A DNA stretch of 20,000 nt from Trachelipus rathkii (lineage: Eukaryota; Arthropoda; Malacostraca; Isopoda; Trachelipodidae). The stretch is taken from contig JABUQX010124266.1 in NCBI GenBank assembly GCA_015478945.1, forward strand, positions 1-20,000, written 5' to 3'. The notes beneath the pieces were generated by a model that saw only the letters and a list, made by a program, of their open reading frames with translations, did not search any database and had not been told where the DNA came from. Position numbers and translations under genes: made by a program. Of this stretch, positions 1 to 11,959 are shown piece after piece (position 1 is the first letter of the stretch; each line of letters opens with the position of its first letter).

Positions 1-1621
1 TAATATTTCAAATTAATAACCTATCATTTACGTTGAATTATTTTAATATTATATTATATTTCACTAATATTCTCTACTATTTACTTTATAACTAGATAAT
101 GATATAATATAAATATTAAAAATAATATATGGCCAAAACTTCTTCACATTCTCAATGTACCTGTAAATAAATCCACCATATCATAGGTAACATAAAATTT
201 ATTTTCGCCTACGATATACCTTACTTGCAAAATAATAACCCTTAATTATAATAACACATAATTATTTTGAATCAGCGTACTAAAACAAGACTCTAATTTA
301 ACCAAGGAACTAGTATAGTATAACATTATAAATACCTTAAATTATAGATAATTTTTATTTCTCTATTATATTACTCTTATTAAATTTTTTTTTTATATTT
401 TTTTTATTTATTATTTATTTTTATCTTAACATTCAGGCAGAAAGCTTTTAATTATGACTTTGATTTTTCTATAAAATATGTATAATTGGTAATTATTATT
501 TCTTGTAAGTATCTAGTTCAGTTTTCGAGAAGTAGGGATACGTTGGCGATTTCAGTAATATGAGGGAGATTAGGGTTTTGTTATTTTTTATTTTCTTTTT
601 TTAAAAATTCAACTGATTCTTTTCAGTATTGCTTTATAGAGTTTTTACCTTAAGTAATAGTATATTAAAAGTTTGGTAGTTTATTATTTTTTACCGAAAT
701 TTAACTTTTTTAACTAAAGTTTTAATTTTTTTTTTGCTGCTTATCACATATTTTTATTAATTAAATTAAGTAATCTATACAGTATGTTATCAAGAAATAA
801 AAATTAAATTACTAAGATTTTAACGAACCGAACACCTATAGTTATTCAGTACTACTTCCAAAATTAAATTAAAATTTTATACACTGCATCTTTTAGTAGA
901 TTTTTTTTTCTAGTGTATCTTAAGTTTATATCAGACATTATTATTAATTAATTAATATTTATCTTAAATTTCATTTTTAAATACAATTACTAACAACAAA
1001 ACTTTAATAAGTAGATTCAAAATATTTGATCTAGAGAATATGAACTAATTTTAAAGTACATTAATCGAGATCGTCCTACTTTGGAAATATTCGCTAATTT
1101 TTCTTTATAGACTTGACCAAAAATAAAAAAAAAGCCATTAATATTTTTTAACCATATAAAGAGAGATTATAGTACATCTCCGCAAATATAATTTTAGAAA
1201 AGTAGAATAGTTGAAATTACAATATAATATTAAGAAATACCTCCTAACTCAGGGATTGAAGAGTGATAACTCCCAGTATATATTTAATTTTAAATATAAA
1301 TACTTTACGTTTACAACGTATTACATAAAATATTAATAACTAAATTTATAGCACTGTATTAGTAGTAGCATGTAAATTAAATCGAAAGAGCCTTAACTAT
1401 AACTTTATAATATATTTCTTAATTATATTTTATATGGTTTTATTTATTACTCTCGGATAAATACGCATGTATATTAATAATGACTTAAATTGATTAATTG
1501 AATACAAAATTATAATCTCGTTCAATAAAGCATAAATAATAATATTTTTAAAAATTTATGTATATTATTTATCAAAAGTATTAATTATATATATACTTTA
1601 TAATATTTTACGCGCAGGGCT
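1..1621. other. AT-rich spacer, no gene seen
   Basis: The stretch is strongly AT-rich, with many poly-T and poly-A runs (for example around 387-422 and 721-740), and stops are frequent in all frames. I see no reading frame of useful length, RNA gene or recognisable repeat element. It is best read as intergenic or deeply decayed DNA. Confidence 0.6.
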
Positions 1622-1697
1622 TTATATTGGTACGATACACGGGAATGGTTATTTGAGATTTTCGGAGAATACACTCTCCAGTGATTCACCAATATAA
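1622..1697. repeat. Inverted repeat, 10-bp arms, with inner hairpin
   Basis: The arms TTATATTGGT (1622-1631) and ACCAATATAA (1688-1697) are perfect reverse complements separated by 56 nt. Inside, GGAGA (1664-1668) and TCTCC (1675-1679) form a second small stem around a 6-nt loop. The island is richer in G+C than its surroundings. A 10-bp arm pair at this spacing is roughly what chance would give once or twice in 20 kb, so any function, such as a MITE relic or cruciform, is speculative. Confidence 0.35.
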
Positions 1698-1837
1698 TAG
1701 TACGCCGATCACAATACCGTATTAGGGACCCATTGAATATTTAATTTTAGATAATAATTTAGTATTTAAATATATTATTACCGTATAAGGTAGAATCCGG
1801 CCAACTATAATTGAGAGGTCTTTATCGGTACATTCAC

Positions 1838-2010
1838 TAATTTATTTTAATATATATTATATATATTATATATTAATTAATATAATTAATATAAATATAT
1901 TATAATATATATATAATATTATATATATATTTAATATATATATTAGATATATTAATATTTAATATAATATATAATAAATAATATTATATATTATAAATAA
2001 TTAAAATAAT
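1838..2010. repeat. A/T-only simple-sequence tract
   Basis: The 173 nt consist only of A and T apart from one G at 1946. They are built from TA, TTAA and ATAT units with much self-complementarity. This is a degenerate (TA)n microsatellite. It has no coding capacity and could extrude as a cruciform or give assembly errors. Confidence 0.9.
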
Positions 2011-3599
2011 GGCAGTTTTAAATTTTATTATTGTTGATCCACCATACTGATATAAATATCTAAAAACAAAATACATCATATTATATCTACTAATATAAAT
2101 TAAATAACTTAATAATTTTTGAAATTCATGTTGGATCAATTCTTTGTAATGCAAGAACTAAAATAAAAAATTAATATTAAATTATTAATTTTAATATAAA
2201 TATTACTCCAAAAAATATTATAATCGACGTTTCCTACAAAAACTATAATATTTCTATAAAACATAATCATATATATACCAATATATTCTTTTTCACTTTT
2301 GTAGTCTTCACTATTATCTTATTAGAAAATTCATTGATTTCTCAAGTCGGTAAAAAATGAATAGCAATTAAAATATAAAAAAATAAAACTGTTATTAAAA
2401 TTAAATAAAGAAAAATTAAAATTGACAATTAATAGATTTCGATCAGGTCAGGTCATGTTAAGTCAGGTTCAGTGATCAAGAGTTCATTACCCAAAAGTGT
2501 ATTCTCCAGAGTTTAATAAATAGGAAATAATATATAAAGCAATAGAAAAAGAAAATATATATATTTATTAAATAGGGGATACTACATGACTTATGGAACT
2601 TATATATAGCGTAAATAATTTATGGGGGTAAACTGAGAGATATTATCATACCATTCAGTAAACCTATTTATATAAATATATTATTATTAACTTAATATAT
2701 TTTATATATAACTTATTTCCATATACACCTGATGCAATAACATTTTCTCCATTTTAAATAAATCTGCATTTCAGAGAAGGAAAAATTGTATTCAGGTTTT
2801 TTTAGCACATATACTGATATAAGTTTTTTTTTAATACATGGGAGCAGACAATCTACATATCTGAGGCCGCTTACCATATATCATATCTTAATTAGAATAA
2901 GATTAAAACTACAATATAATATTAAAGTCAGATGGATATTCCCAGATGGAAATCAGTCTCAAATATATTCTTATGTCCATTATCTTTATACTTTAAATAA
3001 AGATATCCTCTATTATTTTATTTAATATTATTTACACCTATTAAAAATAATTTTTAATATTATATTATTTGAATAAATAAATAATCCAGGTTAATCTATG
3101 TATTTGCATAAAAAATACACTTATTATACTTCTAAATATACACTCCTTTAATTTTATTTTATATTTTACCCAATAAGAAACATTATTACAATTAAACTAT
3201 AATTAGTAACATTTACCCAATAATTTATATAAATAATTTTACCAACATAGTTTTGTTAGTAACAAACATAATCATCGAGCCACCAGTTCTTTATAGCTGA
3301 TAAATTTTCTTTTTATACAATTGCAATAGAAATTTATAATATAGAATGTTTTCTTTAAATATTATCCTAAAAAAAATATCTTTGAATTCTTTATGATTTC
3401 AATATTATATACTTGCCATAGATCCAAAAATTTACCGCATAAATCACTATCTCAGAGGTGGAAATGGTATCATTTCACCCTGGGCAATTTTTTGGAAAGG
3501 GCATCCGCAAATTAATACACAAACATTAATAATTTCGATTCAGAGAAGAATAAATAGTCGCACTAAATACTAAGAATTAATACTGTAGAGAGCACATTC
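2011..3599. other. AT-rich spacer, no gene seen
   Basis: Apart from the short TCAGG-type repeat at 2443-2475 there is no feature I can support. One 79-codon frame begins near 2786 on the + strand, but it opens on a non-ATG codon, is rich in Ile, Tyr, Leu and Ser as expected from AT-rich DNA, and matches no family I know. Confidence 0.55.
2443..2475 (+). repeat. Degenerate TCAGG tandem repeat
   Basis: TCAGG occurs in tandem (TCAGGTCAGGTCA), followed after a few bases by GTCAGGTTCAG. The block is flanked by GATC on both sides (2441-2444 and 2473-2476). It resembles the worn TCAGG-type minisatellites common in eukaryotic intergenic DNA. It is very short and no function is implied. Confidence 0.5.
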
Positions 3600-3649
3600 A
3601 TGGTCGATCCTATCTACGCCGATATTGAAATATTAAATATGAAAAAATC

Positions 3650-3737
3650 TGTTCCGAGTGGTGTAATTTGTATTTACGCCCAGTTAGGCGGTATCTTAGT
3701 TGAACATAATATCAGGATAGTCATTGCACTCGGAACA
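3650..3737. repeat. Inverted repeat, 11-bp arms
   Basis: TGTTCCGAGTG (3650-3660) and CACTCGGAACA (3727-3737) are perfect reverse complements with 66 nt between them. A small inner stem, CGCC (3677-3680) with GGCG (3687-3690), lies inside. The layout, with long outer arms and a short inner hairpin in a relatively GC-rich island, repeats that of 1622-1697, although the sequences differ. An unrecognised 51-codon frame (3600-3755, + strand) overlaps it. Confidence 0.4.
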
Positions 3738-3755
3738 CGCATTCATAGAGGATAA

Positions 3756-5458
3756 GCTACGCCAATTACAATATAATAGAACATCATATAAAAATATACT
3801 TTAGATGCGAAGCCATTATACAGTGGATAATGTTCACGAACCACATAAGCATTATAAATAAGTCCCACGATATATATATCACCAATCACTGGTCAAGCCC
3901 TATTTAAAGAATGAAAAAAGTATGGTAAACAGATTAATCAAGAGGAACCCAACTAACCTAACCTCTTATTGGTGCAGAGTGTAACTCTTTATTCCTGTAG
4001 CATCTGCTTCTTATATTTTAACACATATATATACCAGGATGTATAGTTCAAATTAAACGTTTTCCTATATATCTCTAATGTATACCTTGCATGCTCCTAC
4101 AGAAAAGTGTTATAATAAAAAGTCGAATCATTTTTATAAACAAATGAATATGAGAGAGTATCAAACGTAACTATTAACTCCCTCTCGTTCAAAAAGAAAT
4201 TCAATCGCGATACTTCGATAATAAATTATCTATGTATAATTCAAATATACCGAAATATCTAAGTAACACATATATAAAGATATTGATTATTATAAATTCG
4301 AAAACTATGGACAGAGACATTAGGCATAGCATCGATTTTTTGACCCACAAATATTGAACCCTTATTTAACATGTTTACATTCCCTATATAATTAGATAAG
4401 CAGACGCTCTAACATGCTCAGGAATTGATATAAATCCATAATAGCACTTAGACTATATAAGATAAGAGAACAGGAGTATATAATAGATATAAAGCACACT
4501 CCTTGACAATATCATCAGCATTACTTAGACCAATTTCTTCATTTATTTTTGATCCTTTTGTTTTTGTAATATTTTGACTTAAGTTACGCTCTTCTATTTT
4601 TTTATAAATTCACATCAATTGTGAGATGATAACAGCTAAATGCGTATTCTATCATAAATTAACTAAACTAGTAGGTTAAATATAATTATACCACACCTAT
4701 GACAACTCGTAACCATAACAAAGGCCACGTCTAACTTCACATAAAGCCTCCCACGAAACATAGAGTACTCGCAAATATATCATTTCAGCTCTAAGTTACA
4801 CTGATAAAAAATACTATTAACAACAGTCCTATACAATATAAAGACAAACAGCATGATATGACATACAAAAACTCACCAATAATAGGTAGGGGTAGGCCTA
4901 ACAATTTTGCTATTTAAGCTAATTGGATAACTTCGGTAAGCACTATGACACACTCACGATGTATAATAGAGATAATAAATATCTATCTCCTCTTACATTC
5001 CTAAATCATCAAGCGGATCAGATGTTTTATTTATTATGTTATTATTTTTTTATAAGTATATTGGAGAACAACTTAATATATATCATGACCAATAAGTAAA
5101 GATAATTATTTTACCGCAAATATTTTTACCAGACTTCATAAATACTTATGAAATGTGTCTGGCACAGGACTGGGTTAACACACTTTTCGGGGAACAGGAT
5201 AAAATATAGATAACTTGGCTAAATTCAGCGACCACTACACACCAGGAAATACAAATGAATGAATGGAAGAATAATAAATATACACAGTAGGAAATGATAA
5301 AAACCAGACGATATGAGTACAACTTCCCAATCCACTCCGATATCCTCTCCGACACACTACGGAAATTGGCATAAACTAAAGCTAAATCATACTATCATAA
5401 ATATTTATAGGGTGACACACTACTAATCAAAGGACAACGGATAGGGCAGGCTCAACTA
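3756..5458. other. AT-rich spacer, no gene seen
   Basis: Stops are frequent in all frames. The 69-codon hydrophobic frame on the - strand near 5146-5355 has no recognisable domain and is of a length expected by chance. No RNA gene or repeat was recognised. Confidence 0.5.
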
Positions 5459-5960
5459 AACGCAAATCTCATAAGACTACCATTTATAGCTATACTATAT
5501 AGTATATCATATATATATAATATAGCGTATCGGATACCTATATAATATATACTGTAAGCAGATAAAGTATTATCACCTATTATAGCTAATATATTATAGC
5601 TAAGCCAGTAGTATAGTGGAGGTAAATGATTCATATATAGAATAAAACCTATACCCTGACTATGACTCAACTGGTGAGTTATAGTGTATAAGTGCTATAC
5701 TATATACTATGACTCATTCATGTAGTTACATAAGCTACATCATATAGGGTGATGAGGTAGAACTTCAGTAGTAGCGGTAGGTATCTGTTAGTTATACCGG
5801 GACAGTATACAGCGGTGGTGCGTATACGTATATTGAAAAGCACGAATGCTGTAATATACGCGTGGAAAGCTACTATAACGAGTGAGGCACTCTTTACATC
5901 CTGTAGTAGAGTAAGTGAAGCGGATCTTAGCTATTGTAATATATATAATTTTTCAAGATG
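5459..5960. repeat. Cluster of short palindromes and direct repeats
   Basis: The stretch contains the perfect palindrome TATACTATATAGTATA (5491-5506) and TATTATAGCTAA twice (5578-5589 and 5592-5603). ACTATGACTCA also occurs twice (5659-5669 and 5706-5716). There is an ACTCA/TGAGT stem (5665-5679) and an ATGTAG/CTACAT stem around 5720-5740. Both ACTATGACTCA copies contain TGACTCA, the AP-1/bZIP consensus. The density of symmetry is above that of the neighbouring spacer, but no known element is recognised. Confidence 0.4.
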
Positions 5961-6088
5961 GTGGTTCTTTTCTGTTAAGTAATTGTCCCCCAAGAATAGT
6001 AATAAACTCGGGTCACTAGTGAAGTTAGAGTGTATCGGTTAATTGCTTGTTCGTGATGTCTCACCACAATGATCATCAAGAAAAGGCC

Positions 6089-6105
6089 CAGCGAGGGGGG
6101 CGCTG
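6089..6105. other. GC-rich hairpin with G6 loop
   Basis: CAGCG (6089-6093) and CGCTG (6101-6105) form a 5-bp stem around a loop holding six consecutive G residues (6095-6100). This is one of the few GC-rich spots in the first half of the window. It lies opposite a 70-codon - strand frame (6039-6251) that I do not recognise. Confidence 0.35.
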
Positions 6106-6263
6106 AAACGGCTGAAGAATGAAGAGACCGTGAGTGTAGTGTAGATCGTCAAAAACTGATAAAAAAATGAATAAAGTATTGCAAGGACATAACCGAAGTT
6201 CAAAAACTTGGACGATACGCGGATAGTTCCGGAATATCCGGCCCATACCACTCAATTATTAAC

Positions 6264-6388
6264 TATATTAATATAATAAATATATATATTTATTATATAT
6301 AATATATATATAATATAATAATATATAATAATTATAATAATATACTATACTATAATAAATATAATATATTATATAAATATAATATAAA
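6264..6388. repeat. A/T-only simple-sequence tract
   Basis: This is a TA/ATAA-rich block with only two C residues (6345 and 6350) and no G. It is a degenerate (TA)n microsatellite lying about 160 nt upstream of the TATCGG repeat copy at 6549. Confidence 0.85.
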
Positions 6389-6548
6389 CTAATACCCCTA
6401 ATCCACTCCCCTACTATATCAATCACTATCATATACTACCTAATGATACGGCTACCATCACTCTTACACAATCACTTAAGATATTATTATACTACTACGT
6501 AGGATTCAAAAGATATATACGAATTAGAGTATATTTTATATAATTAGA

Positions 6549-6593
6549 GATGTATCCGAATATCGGTATCGTTATCGGTAGTATCGGCCATTT
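6549..6593 (+). repeat. Dispersed TATCGG-rich repeat, copy A
   Basis: The copy begins GATGTATCCGA and carries TATCGG three times, ending GGTAGTATCGGCCATTT (6577-6593). It aligns over its full length with 10172-10212, with small indels and few substitutions; the last 17 nt differ at one position. A further GTATCGG follows at 6608-6614. This is a diverged dispersed repeat, probably a fragment of a larger mobile or satellite family. The parent family is not identified. Confidence 0.65.
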
Positions 6594-6614
6594 AATCTTA
6601 TGCCGGGGTATCGG

Positions 6615-9600
6615 CTCGTCTCATAGATTTATCACTATGGCCCGTACTTCATTACTAATTTTACATTGGGCTGAAGAATTAATGAGAAACTTTATGATTC
6701 AATAATGTCAACGCCTCGCAGCACACACAATATTTAGATTTTCTTTCTAGCTCCTTTAACATAAAATAAACTGTGAATTCTGTGGTAAACAAAACACGTA
6801 GAATTGTAAATTACAATTTATGAAAACGCAAATAGCTCTCATCACTGTCATACCAGACAAAAGTTCTTTTTTATGTGTACATTCGCACCTCCATATATTT
6901 ATAAACATATTGGTCATTAAGAAATATTATGTAAACAGTGTCTTGTTAATTTAAATAGGCAACATCACACATTAAAATGGATTTTTTTGGTCAGTTTCCT
7001 CTTGGTGTACTCACCTGAATAAAGTAGACACAGCCAGTCACGTTACCAGCAAGCATACTCATTCCAAATCGGCCATGAAACCGCTTTTCAAAACATCCCC
7101 TGGTACGAAAACCTTTCCATCATGCTCATGGCTAACCACATAACTGCTTCCAAAGGTAATACGAGGGAAAAGATTTCCAGATGTTGTAGTACCCATAAAA
7201 AGTGTATTCAATAAAAAGAGATATACTGCAACCCTACTAATCCACCACGAGATCAACCATGTTGACGTACAGATATTAATCAGTTCCCTATAAGTTTTTA
7301 CTCATATCCGGAAGGATAAACCAGAGCACACATCGAATAATTAATGACTAGACCAGAGACAAGAGCATTTTATTGATATAACCAAAACATGTTCAAAGTG
7401 TCTCCCCTATCGAACCTAGTGCCCATCCAACCGGAAGAATAGCTTAAATCTTGCGGGGATCCAATAAAAACACTTATTATTAGATCTTTGCGCTCAACTT
7501 AAATTATGGATATGATATGTTCCTATACACAAACGAGGAACCCTCCTCATAATTGCTCAAGAGCTTTCTACAATATTTTCATCAATGTAAAACAAGTATT
7601 AAATGTGCAAAGGTGGAAAGAAAGACAAACAAGTAGGATTCAAACGAGTGGCTATAAAAATCGGGAATAAAAAAAACACCAAAAAATGTAGTTTTTATGC
7701 GATCCAAGAATCTGAAATCTAAATGTACTTTGAAGAGCCAAACTATTAAAACCTACTTCCAAGAATGATTAGACTGATTTTTATATCTGTCACGTGGCTT
7801 GTCCTAAACAATATCACACCAGATGGAAAGCAGCAGAGCAAGTAATGATATATAACCCTAGATTTGCAATACCTGTTTAAAAATAAGATATTACCAATGA
7901 TTTTCAGGCCCCCACAAATGTGCCATTAATAAAAAATGATATTAGATAGACACATAGGATTGACGCATAAAAGAACTCATAACTTCAAATCAGTTAATCT
8001 CATATATGTAATGATTTAGAATATGCTAAAGGAATAAGACAGGAAAACACTCTAGCACCATATCACATAGAGAGTAGACTGCCATTGAGACATATTAACG
8101 TTTGGAGGAATTCAATTAAACAAGAGGCACACTATAGGTATATGCCATCGTGTCCATGCCTATAACAAAATACGACATCCAATATACAATAAAGCAATAA
8201 TACATAAATGCATAACACTATTCCTGCGACTAAAACTGTCTCTTTCTGCACTCTAATTGAATAATGATTTACAAACCTATATACTCTAATAGAATAACAA
8301 GCTCTCTGGGAGGACTAGATAGCCCGCAATTTTCTCGGAGTAATAGATTTATGACAGAACTAAGATCATCGTACAATGATATCGTTAAAAACTACCTCTA
8401 TTCATAGGTCAGTAATTTATCCATGAAGTTTAACATGTCATAGATGTTGATGTGTTCCAAGTCAGGATCTTGATACCTTGTGTCATGATAGAAGGTCATA
8501 CCTCTTTGTAGTCAACAGTAAACGGTTCATACGGGAGGAATAGTAGGTAGAGAATTAGGTCCATTCTGATGACCGCGGCACTCGCGAAACATTCGGTCCG
8601 GTGTGTTAGGTCAAGAGAAATACTGAGGAACTAACAATGCTTGGCATTTATTAAATAGGAGAACCAACTGCTTACAAAATCAATTATGAGATAAAACACG
8701 AAAAGAATGAAACAAAATCCAAGATATTTCCACGTGATTTGACCGGTATTCACAGCCTAAATCATAGAGTACAAAAAAGACAAATGGTATTCATACGGAA
8801 TACGTTATATATAGTTTCACAGATATATATACAGATCCATAGAACATATGAATATGCAGCTACAGAGACCTGATCACCCCAGGACCTTATGCCCTGGTAC
8901 CCCTAACCACTTTATGAGACATTTCCACAAGTACAAAATATTAAATCCACGACATATTCTTAACATAATGGTAACAAAGCTACATAATAGTTCTAAGCCG
9001 TCTTATAATGCAAGTCATTCTCACAACATCACACAAATAGAGAATAATAGACGGCTATTATATACACATAAGACGATGGATAGCCATTATAAAGAATTTG
9101 ACAGCATATAATAATCTAATAATGAGATAAATATCAAATTAATATTAAATCCCTATTAGTTATAAATCAAGTCTCAAAAAAGCAAAAATATTATATAATC
9201 GAAATATAATAATTATACAGTACACCTGTCTACCTATATATATTATTATTTTAATACAAACATTATACTAAACAAGAAAACAAAAGACTTAATATTAAAA
9301 ACAATGAATAAGAATACTGAAAAACTATATAATCTAATAAACCTTAATCATATCAATAGCTAAATCTATATAATAATAGTAAGCAAAATAATCAAAATAT
9401 ACTAAATAATAATTAAAAAAAATCATGATTATTAATACCTTAAACAATGTATACAATAACAAATCAAATAATAAATAATAATTACATTAAAATAATGTAT
9501 TTTAAGGACGAAGAAAATAAATCTTTACGAAACAAAAATAAAAAAACCAAAAAAACTCAAAACAATAACAATCAAAATAATAAATTCAAATAAAATAATA

Positions 9601-9628
9601 ATATACAATTCATTTTGAAAAAGGAAAT
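6615..9628. other. Spacer, no gene seen
   Basis: This is moderately AT-rich DNA with no supported gene. The - strand 65-codon frame (7059-7256) and the + strand 87-codon frame (8848-9111) have no recognisable domains. A strong splice-donor-like site lies on the - strand at 7009-7017. From about 9110 onward the + strand becomes very A-rich and G-poor. Confidence 0.5.
7009..7017 (-). other. Splice-donor-like site CAG|GTGAGT
   Basis: Read on the - strand, the bases give CAGGTGAGT, the ideal eukaryotic 5' splice-site consensus. A 65-codon open frame lies just upstream on the same strand (7256 to 7059), but its stop comes before the site, so it does not run into the donor in frame. A chance match is quite possible. 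Confidence 0.15.
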
Positions 9629-9682
9629 TTAGCATATACTTAATAGCACTGAATACACATAAAACATACACTTAGCATATAC
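9629..9682 (+). repeat. Direct repeat TTAGCATATAC
   Basis: The 11-mer TTAGCATATAC occurs at 9629-9639 and again at 9672-9682, 43 nt apart, in an A/C-rich stretch that also carries CACA-type runs. It may be remnant tandem structure or chance. Confidence 0.3.
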
Positions 9683-9988
9683 ACTCACACACATCTACAC
9701 TAGAATAATACCCATAAACCATACTTAACCAACAGATACAGAAAGTATTAAATTAAAGAGAAATACCTTTATTAGACTCTTTAATTAATAAATCTAGAAA
9801 ACTAAGATGTGTTATTGAAATCTAAAAGTTTCTCATAAATTTTAACACCCAAAAAGTAAGAGAAGTATAGGCCAATAAAATAACCAAATAACGAATACCA
9901 TAAAGAATTTGAGCCGAAAACTAGCTCAGATACACCCCCCAAAAGATTTAGCTAAATTCTGGTACAAATCACCTTACCTATTTATAAC

Positions 9989-10145
9989 TATATATATAAT
10001 ATAATAAATAAATAACTACTATTATATATATCATATTATATATATATATATATTATATATATATATATATTAATAACAATTCAAAATAAAAAATTACTTA
10101 CAACATATAAGAAATATATATATATTATATATAATAAATAAATAA
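9989..10145. repeat. A/T simple-sequence tract
   Basis: Long (TA)n runs, especially 10033-10076 and 10115-10132, are broken by a few C residues and by a short mixed segment around 10080-10112. As with the tract at 6264-6388, a copy of the TATCGG repeat lies shortly downstream. A 81-codon - strand frame across 10081-10326 is composition-driven. Confidence 0.85.
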
Positions 10146-10171
10146 ACCATATTAAAAAAAAAACGCCACTG

Positions 10172-10212
10172 GATGTACCGATAGTATCGGTATCAGGTAG
10201 TATCAGCCATTT
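10172..10212 (+). repeat. Dispersed TATCGG-rich repeat, copy B
   Basis: The segment starts GATGTACCGATAG, continues with TATCGGTATC and ends GGTAGTATCAGCCATTT (10196-10212). It is collinear with copy A at 6549-6593 in the same orientation. The shared core is far longer than chance would give. It sits just after an A/T tract, as copy A does. Confidence 0.65.
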
Positions 10213-10229
10213 TTTGGGGTTACTGCGGG

Positions 10230-11327
10230 TTAATAATAGAGACCGAGATAAACCTTTGAACCGAATATATACTGGTACATTAATTATGGGTGAACAAATA
10301 TAAATGAGAAAACTTTTTGCATTCATAAAATAATACTAGCTTCGAAAAGCAATAAGCTAGTTCATACTCAAAGGTAATAGTTACTCCATTTTTCTATATT
10401 TCTTAAAAACAAATAAAAAATGTATTATTATTAGCAATTTATTACATCGCGTCTGTCGTACGCAAACTTGGACTTAGCGCTCAACATTTATTTGTTTGGG
10501 ACAGCCCCATTATTATACACTCTCATTCAAAATAAACAGATAAAACCTTATCTTCTACTTTTTTCAGTTAGAAATCAATCAGCTAATATTATATTTATCT
10601 ACTTTCTTACATATATATAGTACGAACAATACATAGACAATAAAGTGAGAAGTTGCAACAGTGTTTTTAACATTTCTGGATTATCTTCAATATCAATTTA
10701 AGATTATAACAAAATGGACTATAGACAAAAATGGCGTTTTATCCAATATTAAGGTAAAAAACTATCAAGAAGTCTTACATAAAAATAATTAAGAGTTTTA
10801 GCGATAAACGAATAAATTTTATAAACCCCAAAATCACATACATTCTCCTTATGGATATATAATTGATCTATTTGTATCTGAATCCTAATTATTTCTTTTA
10901 TTTTTCAGTTAACTTTTATTTTTTATTTTTTTATATATTTAGTTTTTTTTTTTTTCTTATTTAATTTTATAGTTGTGTGATGATAGTGTGTGTGTAGCAT
11001 AGTAGATAGTGTAGCTATAGATGTGCTCGCATGTTGACTAGCACGATTTGCACAGGCGTGGCTACTTTACTTCATTAGACTATAACCAACATACAAAATA
11101 GAGACTTGCACACTCCTAATAACATCGCATCACTATCAATACAACCTCTCTAATTCTCAAACTCTCTAATTAGTACCTGACTCTCATATGATCATGAGAA
11201 ACCCAGAACATGAGCTAAGAATTATATTACAAATACGTATTAATATTGATTCTACATTTATAACTTATTTTTATAATTTTCGTCTGAAGGGTGGAGATCC
11301 TGCTCAAATACGCTAACAATAAGTAGC
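10230..11327. other. Spacer, no gene seen
   Basis: The stretch contains a 13-T run (10943-10955) and a GT-rich patch around 10974-11035. There is a TCTCAT/ATGAGA stem at 11182-11199. No reading frame, RNA gene or known repeat is supported. Confidence 0.5.
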
Positions 11328-11365
11328 AACCTCATTAACAAAGTCAACCTCATACTAACAAAGTT
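11328..11365 (+). repeat. Two-copy tandem duplication
   Basis: Two adjacent units, AACCTCATTAACAAAGTC (11328-11345) and AACCTCATACTAACAAAGTT (11346-11365), differ by a 2-nt indel and one substitution. This is a local tandem duplication, probably from replication slippage. Confidence 0.7.
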
Positions 11366-11959
11366 AGGCAGAACCGATCATATAACAATGTATCGCAATT
11401 ATCTGATAGGATCATAATAAATATTCTTTCATACTTCACATTCTACTCACACATAAAATACTTATGCTATACTGACTTACTGAAATGATATACAGCATAA
11501 CACACAGATTTCTATACTAAAACTGCTTCTTGTATTGATATACCATCACTACTTCTCACGAGACTGTACAATATATCACCATAAAAATTCAAATCATAAA
11601 TTGTCATCCATCCACAACAAAACAATCGAAACGTTACTCTACTAATTTAGGGGACTCTTAATATCTCGTATAACAAAGACTACAAACAACTGAATTTTCG
11701 TTGGGATACCTTCCTTACTCACATAACTGCAATTTATGGTGGGGCACGGATAGCCGAAAACCTCCCATAATACCAAGTTATTTCTCGATCAATCTGGAGC
11801 ACACTAATTAACGCTCCTGTATACAATCCGCACATGTAACCCTTCCAAATAGCCCTTCTATCACGCAAAAACACCACCAAGAAATAATAACTCGTTGCCA
11901 GTGAACAAATATATAATATTATCACGTCGAACTTGTAACCTGATCATCCATTCTCTAAA
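11366..11959. other. Spacer, no gene seen
   Basis: Only short frames are present: 63 codons on the - strand (11734-11925) and part of a 71-codon frame on the + strand. None has a recognisable motif. Confidence 0.45.

Noticed and set aside
3600..3755. 51-codon + strand frame from ATG (MVDPIYADIEIL...)
   Set aside because: It is short, matches no family I know, and overlaps an inverted repeat. A chance frame is the simpler reading.
8848..9111. 87-codon + strand frame starting with ATG
   Set aside because: It is rich in His, Asn, Ser and Tyr without any motif, and the neighbouring DNA is spacer-like.
10246..10262. tRNA B-box-like GGTTCAAA on the - strand (also near 19445)
   Set aside because: The trailing CC of the consensus is missing, and no A box or cloverleaf can be drawn.
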